From Myxococcales bacterium (lineage in GTDB: Bacteria > Myxococcota > Polyangia > Fen-1088): a stretch of 8,517 bases of DNA. Below, in pieces: positions 1 through 6,404 of the stretch (within the stretch, counting starts at the first letter, position 1; each line of letters begins with the position of its first letter). The position numbers and the translations under genes were made by a program. Under the pieces are notes generated by a model, which had not been told where the DNA came from, did no database searches, and worked only from the letters and a program-made list of their open reading frames with translations. Location: NCBI GenBank assembly GCA_003159055.1, contig PMLH01000358.1, positions 1-8,517 of the forward strand, read 5' to 3'.

Positions 1-2132
1 ACGGTCTTCTTGTCGGAGGCGCGCCTCTTGGTCGCATTCGACCAGGCAGAAAGCGGGCGGACGACGCGGGCCGAGCCGTCTGCCTGCAGAACCTCGACCC
101 GCAGGAAAAGCTGGCCGTTGGATGGAAGACAGTAAGCAAAACTGACCGCGATTTCCATAAGAGGGTCGAGGCGCTCGTAGTCGATCCGGCGGGCCGAGAC
201 GTCCATGTGGTAGACAATGTGTCCGAAGCACTCGATCTGTAGGCGAGTCGATTGCGCCACTTTGCTCAGCGTGTGACCGTCCGTCCAACTGCGGACGATG
301 TTCGCATCGTTGTCGGCCGCCTTCCGGCCGAAACAACAGAAGCGAAGCCACAATTCCAGGTCGCTACTTTGGAGGAAGCTGCTTCCGAGTAGGCCGGCGA
401 GCTCGAGAGACTGTCCGAAAGTGGCTAGAACTGCGAGCGACACCGGCGAGAGAGTCACGCTAAGAGCCGCCCCCGCCGCCAGCAGAAGACCGCCCACCAC
501 AATCAGCCCCAAGCAAACGCCTGCACCGGAGTCGCCAACGGCAAACGCCGTCCTCAAGTCGTCGAAGGCGACAATTGCGTCCACGGCTCCGCCGATGAAC
601 CCCAGCGTCCCTTTCAACACGGTGTTCCGCGCCGCCGCTCCCAGCTTTTGCGCGGCTCCGCTGCTCGCCCAAGAGCGCAGGAGGGCCTCTTCCGCGGGCT
701 CTAACTTCGTGAGCCCCTGCGCAGCCACTTCGCGGACGCTCTGCAGTCGTTTCGGATCGGTGACCAGCGACTCTGTTACCTTTGCTACGCCCGAAACCGC
801 GGACGAGATTGCCCCTATCGCGGCAATGGCGTCGCGAGAGGTGCTCGACGGAGAACGCAGCTTCTCGATAGCAATGAATGCGTTGTAGACGTCGAGACCG
901 AGCACGAAGCTCAAATAGAATGGAGCCCGCTTAGCGGCGGTCTCCATAGCCTTTAGATCCTGCGGATTGAAGCGACCGTTCTCCCACTTGATCTCGCGGC
1001 CGAAAATCTTCCGCGACCACCATTTCACGCCGTCCACGAAACGCGACAGGATCGCGGGCGGGACTTTCTGGGCCGCCAGGGCCTTGGCGAACATCAAGTT
1101 CACCTCCCACAGCGCCTTGGCCGAGCGGCGTACGACCTTGAAGGTATCCAGCGAGTTGAACGAGAACTTGAAGTCGAAGTAGCGTGGGTTCACCAACTTG
1201 GCGAGAACCTCGGGTGGAAGCACGCGGAAGACGTCCGAGAGGTAGGGCAGGGTGGCCGCCATCGCGTCTTCGCTGTCGTCGGCGTCTACATCCGCGAGCA
1301 TCTCGGTGAACGGTGCCCTTTGGACGTACTCGGCAGCCGGCTCGCTGGCTTGGGCAAGGCGCTTGATCGTCCTCTCTCGCTCGTTGAGAAGGGCCTTGAT
1401 GTTGTCCATGCTGACGTGGTCGTCCAGCTTGGTAACACTCGACAGGCTGAGCGCATAGCTTGCGATCTGCAGACGATCCGCCTGGTCCAGCACGCACTTC
1501 TGATAGTCGTAAAGGGCGTCCCCACACTGGTCGGCAAGCGCCCAAGCCTTCATCCAGGGTGCCCAGAGACAGCGCGTGGCGCCTCGCTTTTCTTCGGTGG
1601 TCGTGAAACAGATCCGGTTGAGCTCGCGATCCTTCGACCAGGCCAGAAAACGCGAGTACTTTCCCGAGTCCCCCTTGGCGATCCTTCCACCAGGAATGAT
1701 GGCGTCCAGGCGCGACTGGGGCATCTGAAAAGGAGACAGTAAGACATGGTAGAGATACGCGCGCCGGACATCGTCCTGGTAATGCGAGCTGCAGAGGACC
1801 AGGGAGCGGCAGACGTCCATACCTTCGGGCCGCTGGTCCGTGTCTAGGCCCTCGTGGCAATCGCCGTGGTTGTAGCAGCCCTGCGCATCGACGTAGATCT
1901 CATGGGTAAGCCGGATCGATTTGTCCCAGCACTCCTGAAAAAGGTACATCCAGAATGGCTCGGTCGAGTTCGCTGCGTTCTTGGCTCTGGCCTTGAAGCC
2001 GCCGGCTCCGGCAGAGCTCAGCTTTTCGTAGAGTCGAAAGGTCACCGCAACCGGAACAGTGTGCGCCGCTTGAACCTCGTCCTCGTGATAGCGCCGGACG
2101 TCCTTGGCTAGGGCCTTTTGAGTACTCGCCAT
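1..2132 (-). CDS. Candidate T6SS membrane-acting effector (3' end beyond window)
   Basis: I checked every codon from the ATG at 2132 to the left edge and found no stop: 710 codons are visible and the C-terminus lies outside. The start shares one base with the preceding stop (TGATG), indicating coupling to the PAAR-like gene. There is no signal peptide. Residues 1-400 are soluble and mixed, with a CX5C-X15-CX5C cluster (C86, C92, C108, C114) flanked by H89, H93 and H117. Hydrophobic segments lie near 403-422, 434-451, 505-523, 538-560 (the strongest) and 563-584. They are followed by a tryptophan/cysteine patch (ELWLRFCCFG, 593-602) and a beta-rich tail. This layout and the position after a PAAR gene resemble large pore-forming T6SS effectors (VasX or BTH_I2691-like). 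The family call is from memory of general layout, not from an alignment. The reading frame is near certain; the toxin role is inferred. GC looks lower than in neighbouring genes. Confidence 0.7.
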   Translation of the reverse strand, partial: MASTQKALAKDVRRYHEDEVQAAHTVPVAVTFRLYEKLSSAGAGGFKARAKNAANSTEPFWMYLFQECWDKSIRLTHEIYVDAQGCYNHGDCHEGLDTDQRPEGMDVCRSLVLCSSHYQDDVRRAYLYHVLLSPFQMPQSRLDAIIPGGRIAKGDSGKYSRFLAWSKDRELNRICFTTTEEKRGATRCLWAPWMKAWALADQCGDALYDYQKCVLDQADRLQIASYALSLSSVTKLDDHVSMDNIKALLNERERTIKRLAQASEPAAEYVQRAPFTEMLADVDADDSEDAMAATLPYLSDVFRVLPPEVLAKLVNPRYFDFKFSFNSLDTFKVVRRSAKALWEVNLMFAKALAAQKVPPAILSRFVDGVKWWSRKIFGREIKWENGRFNPQDLKAMETAAKRAPFYLSFVLGLDVYNAFIAIEKLRSPSSTSRDAIAAIGAISSAVSGVAKVTESLVTDPKRLQSVREVAAQGLTKLEPAEEALLRSWASSGAAQKLGAAARNTVLKGTLGFIGGAVDAIVAFDDLRTAFAVGDSGAGVCLGLIVVGGLLLAAGAALSVTLSPVSLAVLATFGQSLELAGLLGSSFLQSSDLELWLRFCCFGRKAADNDANIVRSWTDGHTLSKVAQSTRLQIECFGHIVYHMDVSARRIDYERLDPLMEIAVSFAYCLPSNGQLFLRVEVLQADGSARVVRPLSAWSNATKRRASDKKT

Positions 2133-3313
2133 CACCCCTGCTCCGGTTTTGCTTCGGGTTCGACCTCAAGCTCGCCGCTGAGCAGGTCGTCCTCCTCATC
2201 GATATAGGCCCCGAAAAGCAAACGACCGGCAAACGCCGCCGGGATCTCGACCCGTGTCTCCTTGAGGTGCCGAGGCGTGTTGGTCGTGGGATCGGGGAAA
2301 AGCTCGTCGTAGCTTTGCTCGGTGAAGAACGCTCCCAGAAGCTCACCGTCACGCTCGTGGACCAGGCTGTAGAGCTTGCCGGGAACCAAATCCGGGAACT
2401 CCAGCGTCAGCTTGCGGCCGCGTCCAATCGCCTGGTCCGCAATGCTGCGCTTGGCTTCATAGCTGCTATCCGTGCTGCGCACGATGAATTGGTCGTTGGC
2501 GTACGCCTGGTCGGTTGGATCGATAGGCAAGTGAACACAAAGAACCCGGGGAATTGTGACCTGAATCCGGTGCTCCTTGCCGGAATCGAGGCGAAGCGGC
2601 GAGCCCTTGTAGACTCGAGCTTGCGAGTCAGTGCTCCGGGACTGGCCCGCGATTGCAGGCACGACGTCGAACTTGACCTCGCACAGACCCTTGTCGAATC
2701 CGCGGAAGGCGACGACACCACCGGACGGCAGACGCCCCTTGATGACCTTGTTGTCCGGCAACGTGATTTCATACGACGAACCAAAGACCGGGTATCCATT
2801 CTGGTCAACCACCCTCAGCCTGATCCAATCCTTCTTCTTCCCAACTCGCTTCTCCACCTCCCTCGGCGCCGGCCCCGGTCCTGCCAGCATCGTCGACATC
2901 CACGGTACCGGCGGCGTATTGCCCGGCATCTTCGCCAGGTGGTTGTTCGTCACCAGGTCCAGGTGGCGGACGGCGGGTTGGTTCTCGATCATGACGTTCA
3001 TCGAGAAGGTCTGGAAATACGCCTTGCCTTGGGTGGTGTGGCTGATGATTCCGCCACCGGTGCTTTGGGCGACTTCGTCGCCGGTGGACTTGGCCACAAA
3101 GGACTGAAGGTGGGCGATGCGGTTGCCTTCGACGGTGACGGTGGCGGCGCAGCCGTCCAGGTCGGCGGCTACGGCGGTGTTCACCAGGGGCGTGGGAATG
3201 GGACCGGAGGGCGGCGATGGCGGGCACAGGCACACGTCAGGGAAGGCGACGGACTTGCCCATGGATCCCGCGTGAACCGCGGCGCGACCATTGATGAAGA
3301 CGTTGTCTGCCAT
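2132..3313 (-). CDS. PAAR-like DUF4150 spike-tip protein with two C-terminal modules
   Basis: The 393-residue product begins with a clear DUF4150 PAAR-like domain (about residues 5-125). Diagnostic stretches are VFINGR, the FPDVCLCPPSPPSGPIP proline/cysteine block (24-40), STGDE (76-80), GGGIIS (86-91) and a motif near FSMNVMIENQPAVRHLDL (103-120). Such domains form the sharpened tip on a VgrG trimer in T6SS and connect cargo to it. After a proline-rich linker (about 130-155), residues 161-215 look like a small beta-sandwich (WIRLRVVDQNGYPV, then ITLPDN, then CEVKF). Residues 256-335 contain a second module marked by FIVRSTDSSYE and a YSL motif; I recall similar segments in T6SS spike and effector proteins. 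The tail is acidic. The protein shows no catalytic motif, so it is more likely a carrier than a toxin. The ATG at 3313 follows a G-rich ribosome binding site, and the gene overlaps the effector start by one base. Confidence 0.9.
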   Translation of the reverse strand: MADNVFINGRAAVHAGSMGKSVAFPDVCLCPPSPPSGPIPTPLVNTAVAADLDGCAATVTVEGNRIAHLQSFVAKSTGDEVAQSTGGGIISHTTQGKAYFQTFSMNVMIENQPAVRHLDLVTNNHLAKMPGNTPPVPWMSTMLAGPGPAPREVEKRVGKKKDWIRLRVVDQNGYPVFGSSYEITLPDNKVIKGRLPSGGVVAFRGFDKGLCEVKFDVVPAIAGQSRSTDSQARVYKGSPLRLDSGKEHRIQVTIPRVLCVHLPIDPTDQAYANDQFIVRSTDSSYEAKRSIADQAIGRGRKLTLEFPDLVPGKLYSLVHERDGELLGAFFTEQSYDELFPDPTTNTPRHLKETRVEIPAAFAGRLLFGAYIDEEDDLLSGELEVEPEAKPEQG

Positions 3314-3320
3314 GGTGGTT

Positions 3321-3327
3321 CCCCCCC
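3321..3327 (-). promoter_or_regulatory. G7 ribosome binding site for the PAAR-like gene
   Basis: The 15-base gap before the ATG at 3313 carries seven consecutive G residues on the minus strand followed by AA, ending 7 bases before the start codon. It is the only Shine-Dalgarno-like sequence available. A homopolymer here could vary in length by slippage and so alter translation, but nothing in the window shows that it does. Confidence 0.5.
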
Positions 3328-3328
3328 G

Positions 3329-4354
3329 CTATCGTCGCTCTATCGCCGCTCGATGGGCCCCAAGCACGACGGCGCCGCGCTCGGGGCCGTCGCTGGACAA
3401 TACCGCCATGCTCGCTCGCTTGTGCACGGCTTTGCTGTGCAGGAAGGCCAGCATGACAACGGCCAGAAACCCGGCGGCTGCGCCGGTCTCGCCGGTGGAA
3501 ACCGCCGGCACCTCGACGGCATTGCTCGCGCGCCCGCGCGACAGCCGTGGCGTGGCAAGCAGCAGCTCTTCGAAGTAGCGCTGTTCGCCGGAAAAGTCGT
3601 GGGCCAGACAGTCGAGGCCGTCGAAGTCGAGCTTGGCCTGGCTGAGCGCTTTCGCCATCGCTTCCTGTAGGCCGGCGCCCGTGATGGGGCCATCGCTGCC
3701 CCGGCAGGCGTCTTCGTTTCCCGCGGCGGCCCCCAGCCACCGGGCCAGGGCGCCCGGGCTCGGCCGATTGGTCAGCAGCAACATTGCGCCGGCCTCCCCA
3801 GGGACGTAGCCGTCTTTGTTGCCAACGGTGAGCACGCGGCCGTCGCCGACCAGCGCATTCACTCGACCATCGTCGACGAACGAGTCCACGCCGCCGACCA
3901 GACAATATGGAATCGTGGGCTCTTTTAGCAGCCCCAGGGCGGCGCCCAGGGCCTCGACCAAGCCGGCGCGCCCGCGCGGGATCGCGCGGCTGCGAATGGG
4001 ATCGAGCGGGAGGGCTGACTGCGCGAGCACGCTAGAGATCAGGTCGGCAGGCCATTCGGGGGACGCGTCTGCAAACGCGCTGGCCTCGGGCAGGCAGAGC
4101 AGCAGCGGGATCTTCGCGCTTGGCTCGATAGTCAGGGTTGCCTCGTCGACCACAGCGTGAGCCATGGCCAGCAACCGCTCGGGACCGGCCGGCCCGTTGG
4201 GAAAGGGAATCTTCATTCCGCTCAGCGGCTCACCCTCTTCATCCAAGACGCCCAGGTCCTCGAAGAGCTGGACGCGCGTGTAGAGCCCGATCAGGGTGTC
4301 GGTTAGGTTGGCCCCCACCGGCGATGTCGCCCCGGCGGCCTCGACGGCGATCAT
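3329..4354 (-). CDS. Ketosynthase/thiolase-fold protein, probably non-catalytic
   Basis: The 341-residue product resembles beta-ketoacyl synthases. The N-terminus has the GATSPVGAN strand-turn typical of the fold (8-16). The centre has CLVGGVDSF (151-159), then DGYVPGEAGAMLLL (181-194), matching the conserved ketosynthase stretch after the active site. The nucleophile cysteine expected in a CSSSL-type motif falls near residues 123-132, which read RAIPRGRAGL and contain no cysteine. A histidine remains in LAHDFSGEQ (H252), but the second catalytic position reads GETGAAAG (288-295), with glutamate where GH..GAAG is usual. I infer a dead enzyme used for its fold. Similar proteins sit with DUF2169 and DUF4150 genes in T6SS cargo islands, often annotated as 3-oxoacyl-ACP synthase; their role is not established to my knowledge. 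The ATG at 4354 is chosen for its ATGA overlap with the DUF2169 stop and its GGAGGT site; a GTG at 4369 is less likely. Confidence 0.8.
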   Translation of the reverse strand: MIAVEAAGATSPVGANLTDTLIGLYTRVQLFEDLGVLDEEGEPLSGMKIPFPNGPAGPERLLAMAHAVVDEATLTIEPSAKIPLLLCLPEASAFADASPEWPADLISSVLAQSALPLDPIRSRAIPRGRAGLVEALGAALGLLKEPTIPYCLVGGVDSFVDDGRVNALVGDGRVLTVGNKDGYVPGEAGAMLLLTNRPSPGALARWLGAAAGNEDACRGSDGPITGAGLQEAMAKALSQAKLDFDGLDCLAHDFSGEQRYFEELLLATPRLSRGRASNAVEVPAVSTGETGAAAGFLAVVMLAFLHSKAVHKRASMAVLSSDGPERGAVVLGAHRAAIERR

Positions 4355-5412
4355 GGCGCCGACCTCCACCGGTGCGGCACGCGGTACACCTTGCCGGATT
4401 CGAGCGCGCGCAGGCAGGCGGCGGTCGGGTGGCCGACCACCACTTGCCCCATGCCCAGCAGGTTCGGGCGTGGCGAAAAGCTGGCCCGAGCCACCAATGA
4501 GAATCGCCTCTCGCTGGGCTCGATGATGATGGTGTCGACCTGGGCCTGGGTTTGCAGAACGTTTTCGCGCGCGCTGAACATGACCGGGACATCGAGCTCG
4601 GGCAGGACGAACAGGTCGTTGCCCCTTTCGGTCATGTTGAACAGCCGCACCTCCTCGCCAGGGTGGTAGTCGGGCATCTGCTGATCCTCGGGCGCCACGT
4701 TCCAGTAGGCGGGATCGAAATCCTTGGGCGAGAGCGGGGCACGCGAGGCCTGCCAGGCCTGGTCGTAGGTACCGGCCAGCTTGCAGCGTGGTTGCCAGTG
4801 GGCGGCGACGGCGCCGAACCCCTGTGGGGCAGGGCGGTCGTTGCTGGACTTGATGGGCGTCGAGGCGTCCTCGAAGCTGGGCGCGCGCTTGCCTTGCAGC
4901 TCTGCCGGGCGCTTGGTCACGCCGCTGCCCGCAGGGTTGCGCAGCTCGGTCGCGCGCGTGTCCTGGCTATCCGAGCCGCCGAACGACAGCTCCCACGCGA
5001 TGGGCAGCCCGTCGACCGGTTGGGGCTTGGACGGCACCATGTCGTGCACCAGGCCGGGCAGCCAGAAGCGCGCGCCGAACACGTGCACGGTCTTGCGCAG
5101 GTGCGCGCCCACGCGCATGGCCACGTCGGCTTCCGTGACCGGCGACGGGAAGGTCAGAGATCCTTGCAGCAGAACGTCGATTCGCGCTTTGGGCGGCAGG
5201 CGATCCGAGGCCGCGAGGATTCCCGAGCTTGCGGGCTCGCCAGCGAACACGTCCTGTTCTTGCAGCGGAGCCGTGGCGATGGGCACGACCGCGCCACTGT
5301 CCTGCCAGGTGAAGCTTGCTTTCACGATGGCCACGAACATGGGCATGCCTTCGGCGTCTTTGCCCGCGTGCTCGCCGACGGCGTAGGGCGTGAGGTTGAT
5401 GATCGAGCCCAT
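4351..5412 (-). CDS. DUF2169 T6SS-associated adaptor-like protein
   Basis: The 353-residue product starts MGSIINLTPYAVG, the usual DUF2169 opening, which fixes the ATG at 5412; longer readings through the upstream gene lack such a motif. Further signatures are FGARFW (112-117), ELSFGGSD (141-148), RNPAGSG (158-164), APQGFG followed by HWQPR (195-209), AGTYDQAW (213-220) and the hallmark DFDPAYWNVAPEDQQ (231-245). Length and motif order fit a complete domain. DUF2169 proteins accompany VgrG, PAAR and effector genes, and one in Agrobacterium tumefaciens is reported as an adaptor needed to load the Tde2 DNase onto its VgrG. By analogy this protein would link the PAAR-like protein or its cargo to the spike in the cytoplasm. 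It begins 4 bases after the DUF6484-like stop and ends in an ATGA overlap with the ketosynthase-like gene. The family call is firm; the client is inferred. Confidence 0.92.
   Translation of the reverse strand: MGSIINLTPYAVGEHAGKDAEGMPMFVAIVKASFTWQDSGAVVPIATAPLQEQDVFAGEPASSGILAASDRLPPKARIDVLLQGSLTFPSPVTEADVAMRVGAHLRKTVHVFGARFWLPGLVHDMVPSKPQPVDGLPIAWELSFGGSDSQDTRATELRNPAGSGVTKRPAELQGKRAPSFEDASTPIKSSNDRPAPQGFGAVAAHWQPRCKLAGTYDQAWQASRAPLSPKDFDPAYWNVAPEDQQMPDYHPGEEVRLFNMTERGNDLFVLPELDVPVMFSARENVLQTQAQVDTIIIEPSERRFSLVARASFSPRPNLLGMGQVVVGHPTAACLRALESGKVYRVPHRWRSAP
4362..4367 (-). promoter_or_regulatory. Ribosome binding site that decides the ketosynthase-like start
   Basis: The minus strand reads GGAGGT exactly 7 bases before the ATG at 4354, inside the last codons of the DUF2169 gene. 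This near-perfect site, with the ATGA stop/start overlap, supports that ATG over the in-frame GTG five codons upstream. Confidence 0.75.
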
Positions 5413-5416
5413 CGCG

Positions 5417-5881
5417 CTAGTTGATGCGGACCCCTCCGCCACGGATGCGATTGAGGTTGGTCGCGCGCGACAAGATGTTCTTCCCGCGCACCTGGACTTC
5501 ACCAGCCGCGGACACGGTGATGAGCGACTTGCCGGTGCGGATGGTCACCGACTCGCTGGCGCCAAGCTCGATGGTCTTGGCTTCCAGCTTGATGTGCTCG
5601 CTCAAGGCCTCGTGCTCCGGGGCGGGAAACGTGCACCACAGGACGGGCTTGCGCAGTCCTTCGGCCAGCACCGCAATCGCAGGCACCGGCGCCAGAGCCA
5701 CGGCTGCTTCCAACCAACGGCGGTCGATCTGGCTGGGAACGCGAACCTCCATGGTCTGGCCAGCCTCGTCGTGGAATGCGGCCCTTCCGCTTGGTCCAAC
5801 CGTCACCACATGACCCTCGATTGCACCGGTTCGGGCGGGTTCGAGATCCTCCACTGGTCTGAGCTTGCGTGCTGAGCGCAT
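5417..5881 (-). CDS. DUF6484-like T6SS accessory protein
   Basis: The 154-residue product opens with a short beta segment (TGAIEGHVVTVGPSGRAAF, 18-36) resembling the N-terminal barrel of DUF6484 proteins. A central segment ends in PVLWCTF (79-85). A beta-helix-like C-terminus runs through SVTIRTGKSLITV (111-123), EVQVRGKNILSRA (128-140) and NRIRGGGVRIN (144-154). That last motif is what I recall most clearly from DUF6484 proteins in T6SS clusters, where it resembles the repetitive strand tail of VgrG-type spikes. No membrane segment or signal is present. It is the first gene of the leftward operon; the ATG at 5881 is supported by GGAGGG directly upstream, whereas extension to 5989 would run through the intergenic region. 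The function of the family is not established to my knowledge; a structural part in spike assembly or cargo loading is an inference from its neighbours. Confidence 0.72.
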   Translation of the reverse strand: MRSARKLRPVEDLEPARTGAIEGHVVTVGPSGRAAFHDEAGQTMEVRVPSQIDRRWLEAAVALAPVPAIAVLAEGLRKPVLWCTFPAPEHEALSEHIKLEAKTIELGASESVTIRTGKSLITVSAAGEVQVRGKNILSRATNLNRIRGGGVRIN

Positions 5882-5884
5882 CGT

Positions 5885-5890
5885 CCCTCC
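5885..5890 (-). promoter_or_regulatory. Ribosome binding site of the first operon gene
   Basis: The minus strand reads GGAGGG, then ACG, then ATG at 5881. The spacing is rather short but the match is strong, and it fixes the start of the DUF6484-like gene against a longer upstream in-frame reading. Confidence 0.7.
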
Positions 5891-5899
5891 GAGCTGGAA

Positions 5900-5930
5900 T
5901 TTATAGCGCGGCTGCGAGACACGGTGTGAC
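5900..5930 (-). promoter_or_regulatory. Candidate promoter of the T6SS-cargo-like operon
   Basis: On the minus strand TATAAA (5905-5900, five of six matches to a -10 box) lies 19 bases after GTCACA (5930-5925, four of six matches to a -35 box), 18 bases before the start codon. A small palindrome, ACACGGTGT (5919-5927), overlaps the upstream end of the spacer and could be an operator. The spacer is longer than the preferred 17 bases, so this is a suggestion. It is the AT-richest spot in this intergenic region. Confidence 0.35.
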
Positions 5931-5982
5931 TTTTTTGCCGGCGTGATGCGTGGGTGGTGTAGGCTGACGGCAGCCCGAGACG

Positions 5983-6360
5983 ATGTCATCGACGACGCCA
6001 GCCATTTCAGACGCGACCGCAGCCGAGCTTCGCCGCGACGCCGTGGCGTGCCAGATGGACGACCTCAACGCCCTGGCCGAGGCCTTGGTGGCGGCACTCA
6101 ACGAGGGTGACGAAGCGCGAGCCGCCGGACTTCGTGCATCGATGGATCGGTTCGTTCTCGCGTTCGGTTGGAGCGTGGACGGTGTGCTGCCGGCGATCCT
6201 TGCCTACGCGAGCGTGCACAGGAACGACGAGCTCTTCGCACCGGGATTCGTGCTGCAATCCATCGCACCGGAGCATCCGGAGACCGCCAACCTGTTGGCA
6301 AAGCTATCGCCCGACGCCCAAGTGCGGCTCGAACGGATGCGGTCGATCGCATCGGGCTGA
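5983..6360 (+). CDS. Small helical protein of unknown function
   Basis: I do not recognise this 125-residue protein. It is predicted by eye to be mostly alpha-helical. Residues 12-54 form an alanine-rich amphipathic stretch (LNALAEALVAALNEGDEARA, 28-47). A hydrophobic patch follows (FVLAFGWSVDGVLPAILAYA, 57-76), then a histidine/proline segment (about 78-99) and a charged C-terminal helix. The hydrophobic patch is broken by charged and polar residues, so it is probably a core helix rather than a membrane span. Codon use is strongly G/C-ended like neighbouring genes, which supports real coding. An in-frame TGA at 5965 makes the ATG at 5983 the first possible ATG; the ribosome binding site is weak (CCCGAGACG before ATG). 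It is divergent from the T6SS-like operon and convergent with the PilT genes, so it is its own transcription unit. A regulator or immunity protein is possible, with no direct support. Confidence 0.65.
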   Translation: MSSTTPAISDATAAELRRDAVACQMDDLNALAEALVAALNEGDEARAAGLRASMDRFVLAFGWSVDGVLPAILAYASVHRNDELFAPGFVLQSIAPEHPETANLLAKLSPDAQVRLERMRSIASG

Positions 6361-6404
6361 TCGAGCCGGAGGCGCCGTTTACACCTGCGGCGCGAAATTC
6401 TCGA
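6361..6404. terminator. Inverted repeat at a convergent gene junction, possible bidirectional terminator
   Basis: TCGAG (6361-6365) pairs with CTCGA (6400-6404), and GCGCCG (6372-6377) pairs with CGGCGC (6388-6393), leaving a 6-by-6 internal loop and a 10-base apical loop. The structure sits directly after the plus-strand stop at 6360 and contains the stop of the minus-strand PilT gene (6379-6381) in its loop. No T-tract follows on either strand, so intrinsic termination is uncertain. Confidence 0.35.

Noticed and set aside
298..888. A 196-codon plus-strand open frame
   Set aside because: It is antisense to the hydrophobic part of the effector gene and has Ser/Ala/Pro-rich shadow composition.
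931..1860. A 309-codon minus-strand open frame
   Set aside because: It is in another frame from the 710-codon effector frame that continues from the TGATG start. Its product is Arg/Gly/Pro-rich without structure.
2132..3313. The PAAR-like protein as the toxin itself
   Set aside because: Its C-terminal modules show no nuclease, peptidase or lipase motif and resemble carrier domains; the next gene is the better cargo candidate.
2267..3670. A 467-codon plus-strand open frame
   Set aside because: It lies antisense to the PAAR-like and ketosynthase-like genes, crosses their boundary, has low-complexity Arg/Gly/Val-rich content and shows no domain. It is a by-product of GC-rich codon use on the other strand.
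3237..3905. A 222-codon minus-strand open frame spanning the PAAR-like and ketosynthase-like junction
   Set aside because: It is out of frame with both supported genes and extremely arginine-rich.
3329..4354. An active fatty-acid or polyketide ketosynthase
   Set aside because: The nucleophile cysteine and one catalytic histidine are missing, and no acyl carrier, ketoreductase or acyltransferase gene is nearby.
4552..5424. A 290-codon plus-strand open frame
   Set aside because: It is fully antisense to the well-supported DUF2169 gene, rich in Gly, Ala, Arg and His, with no recognisable motif.
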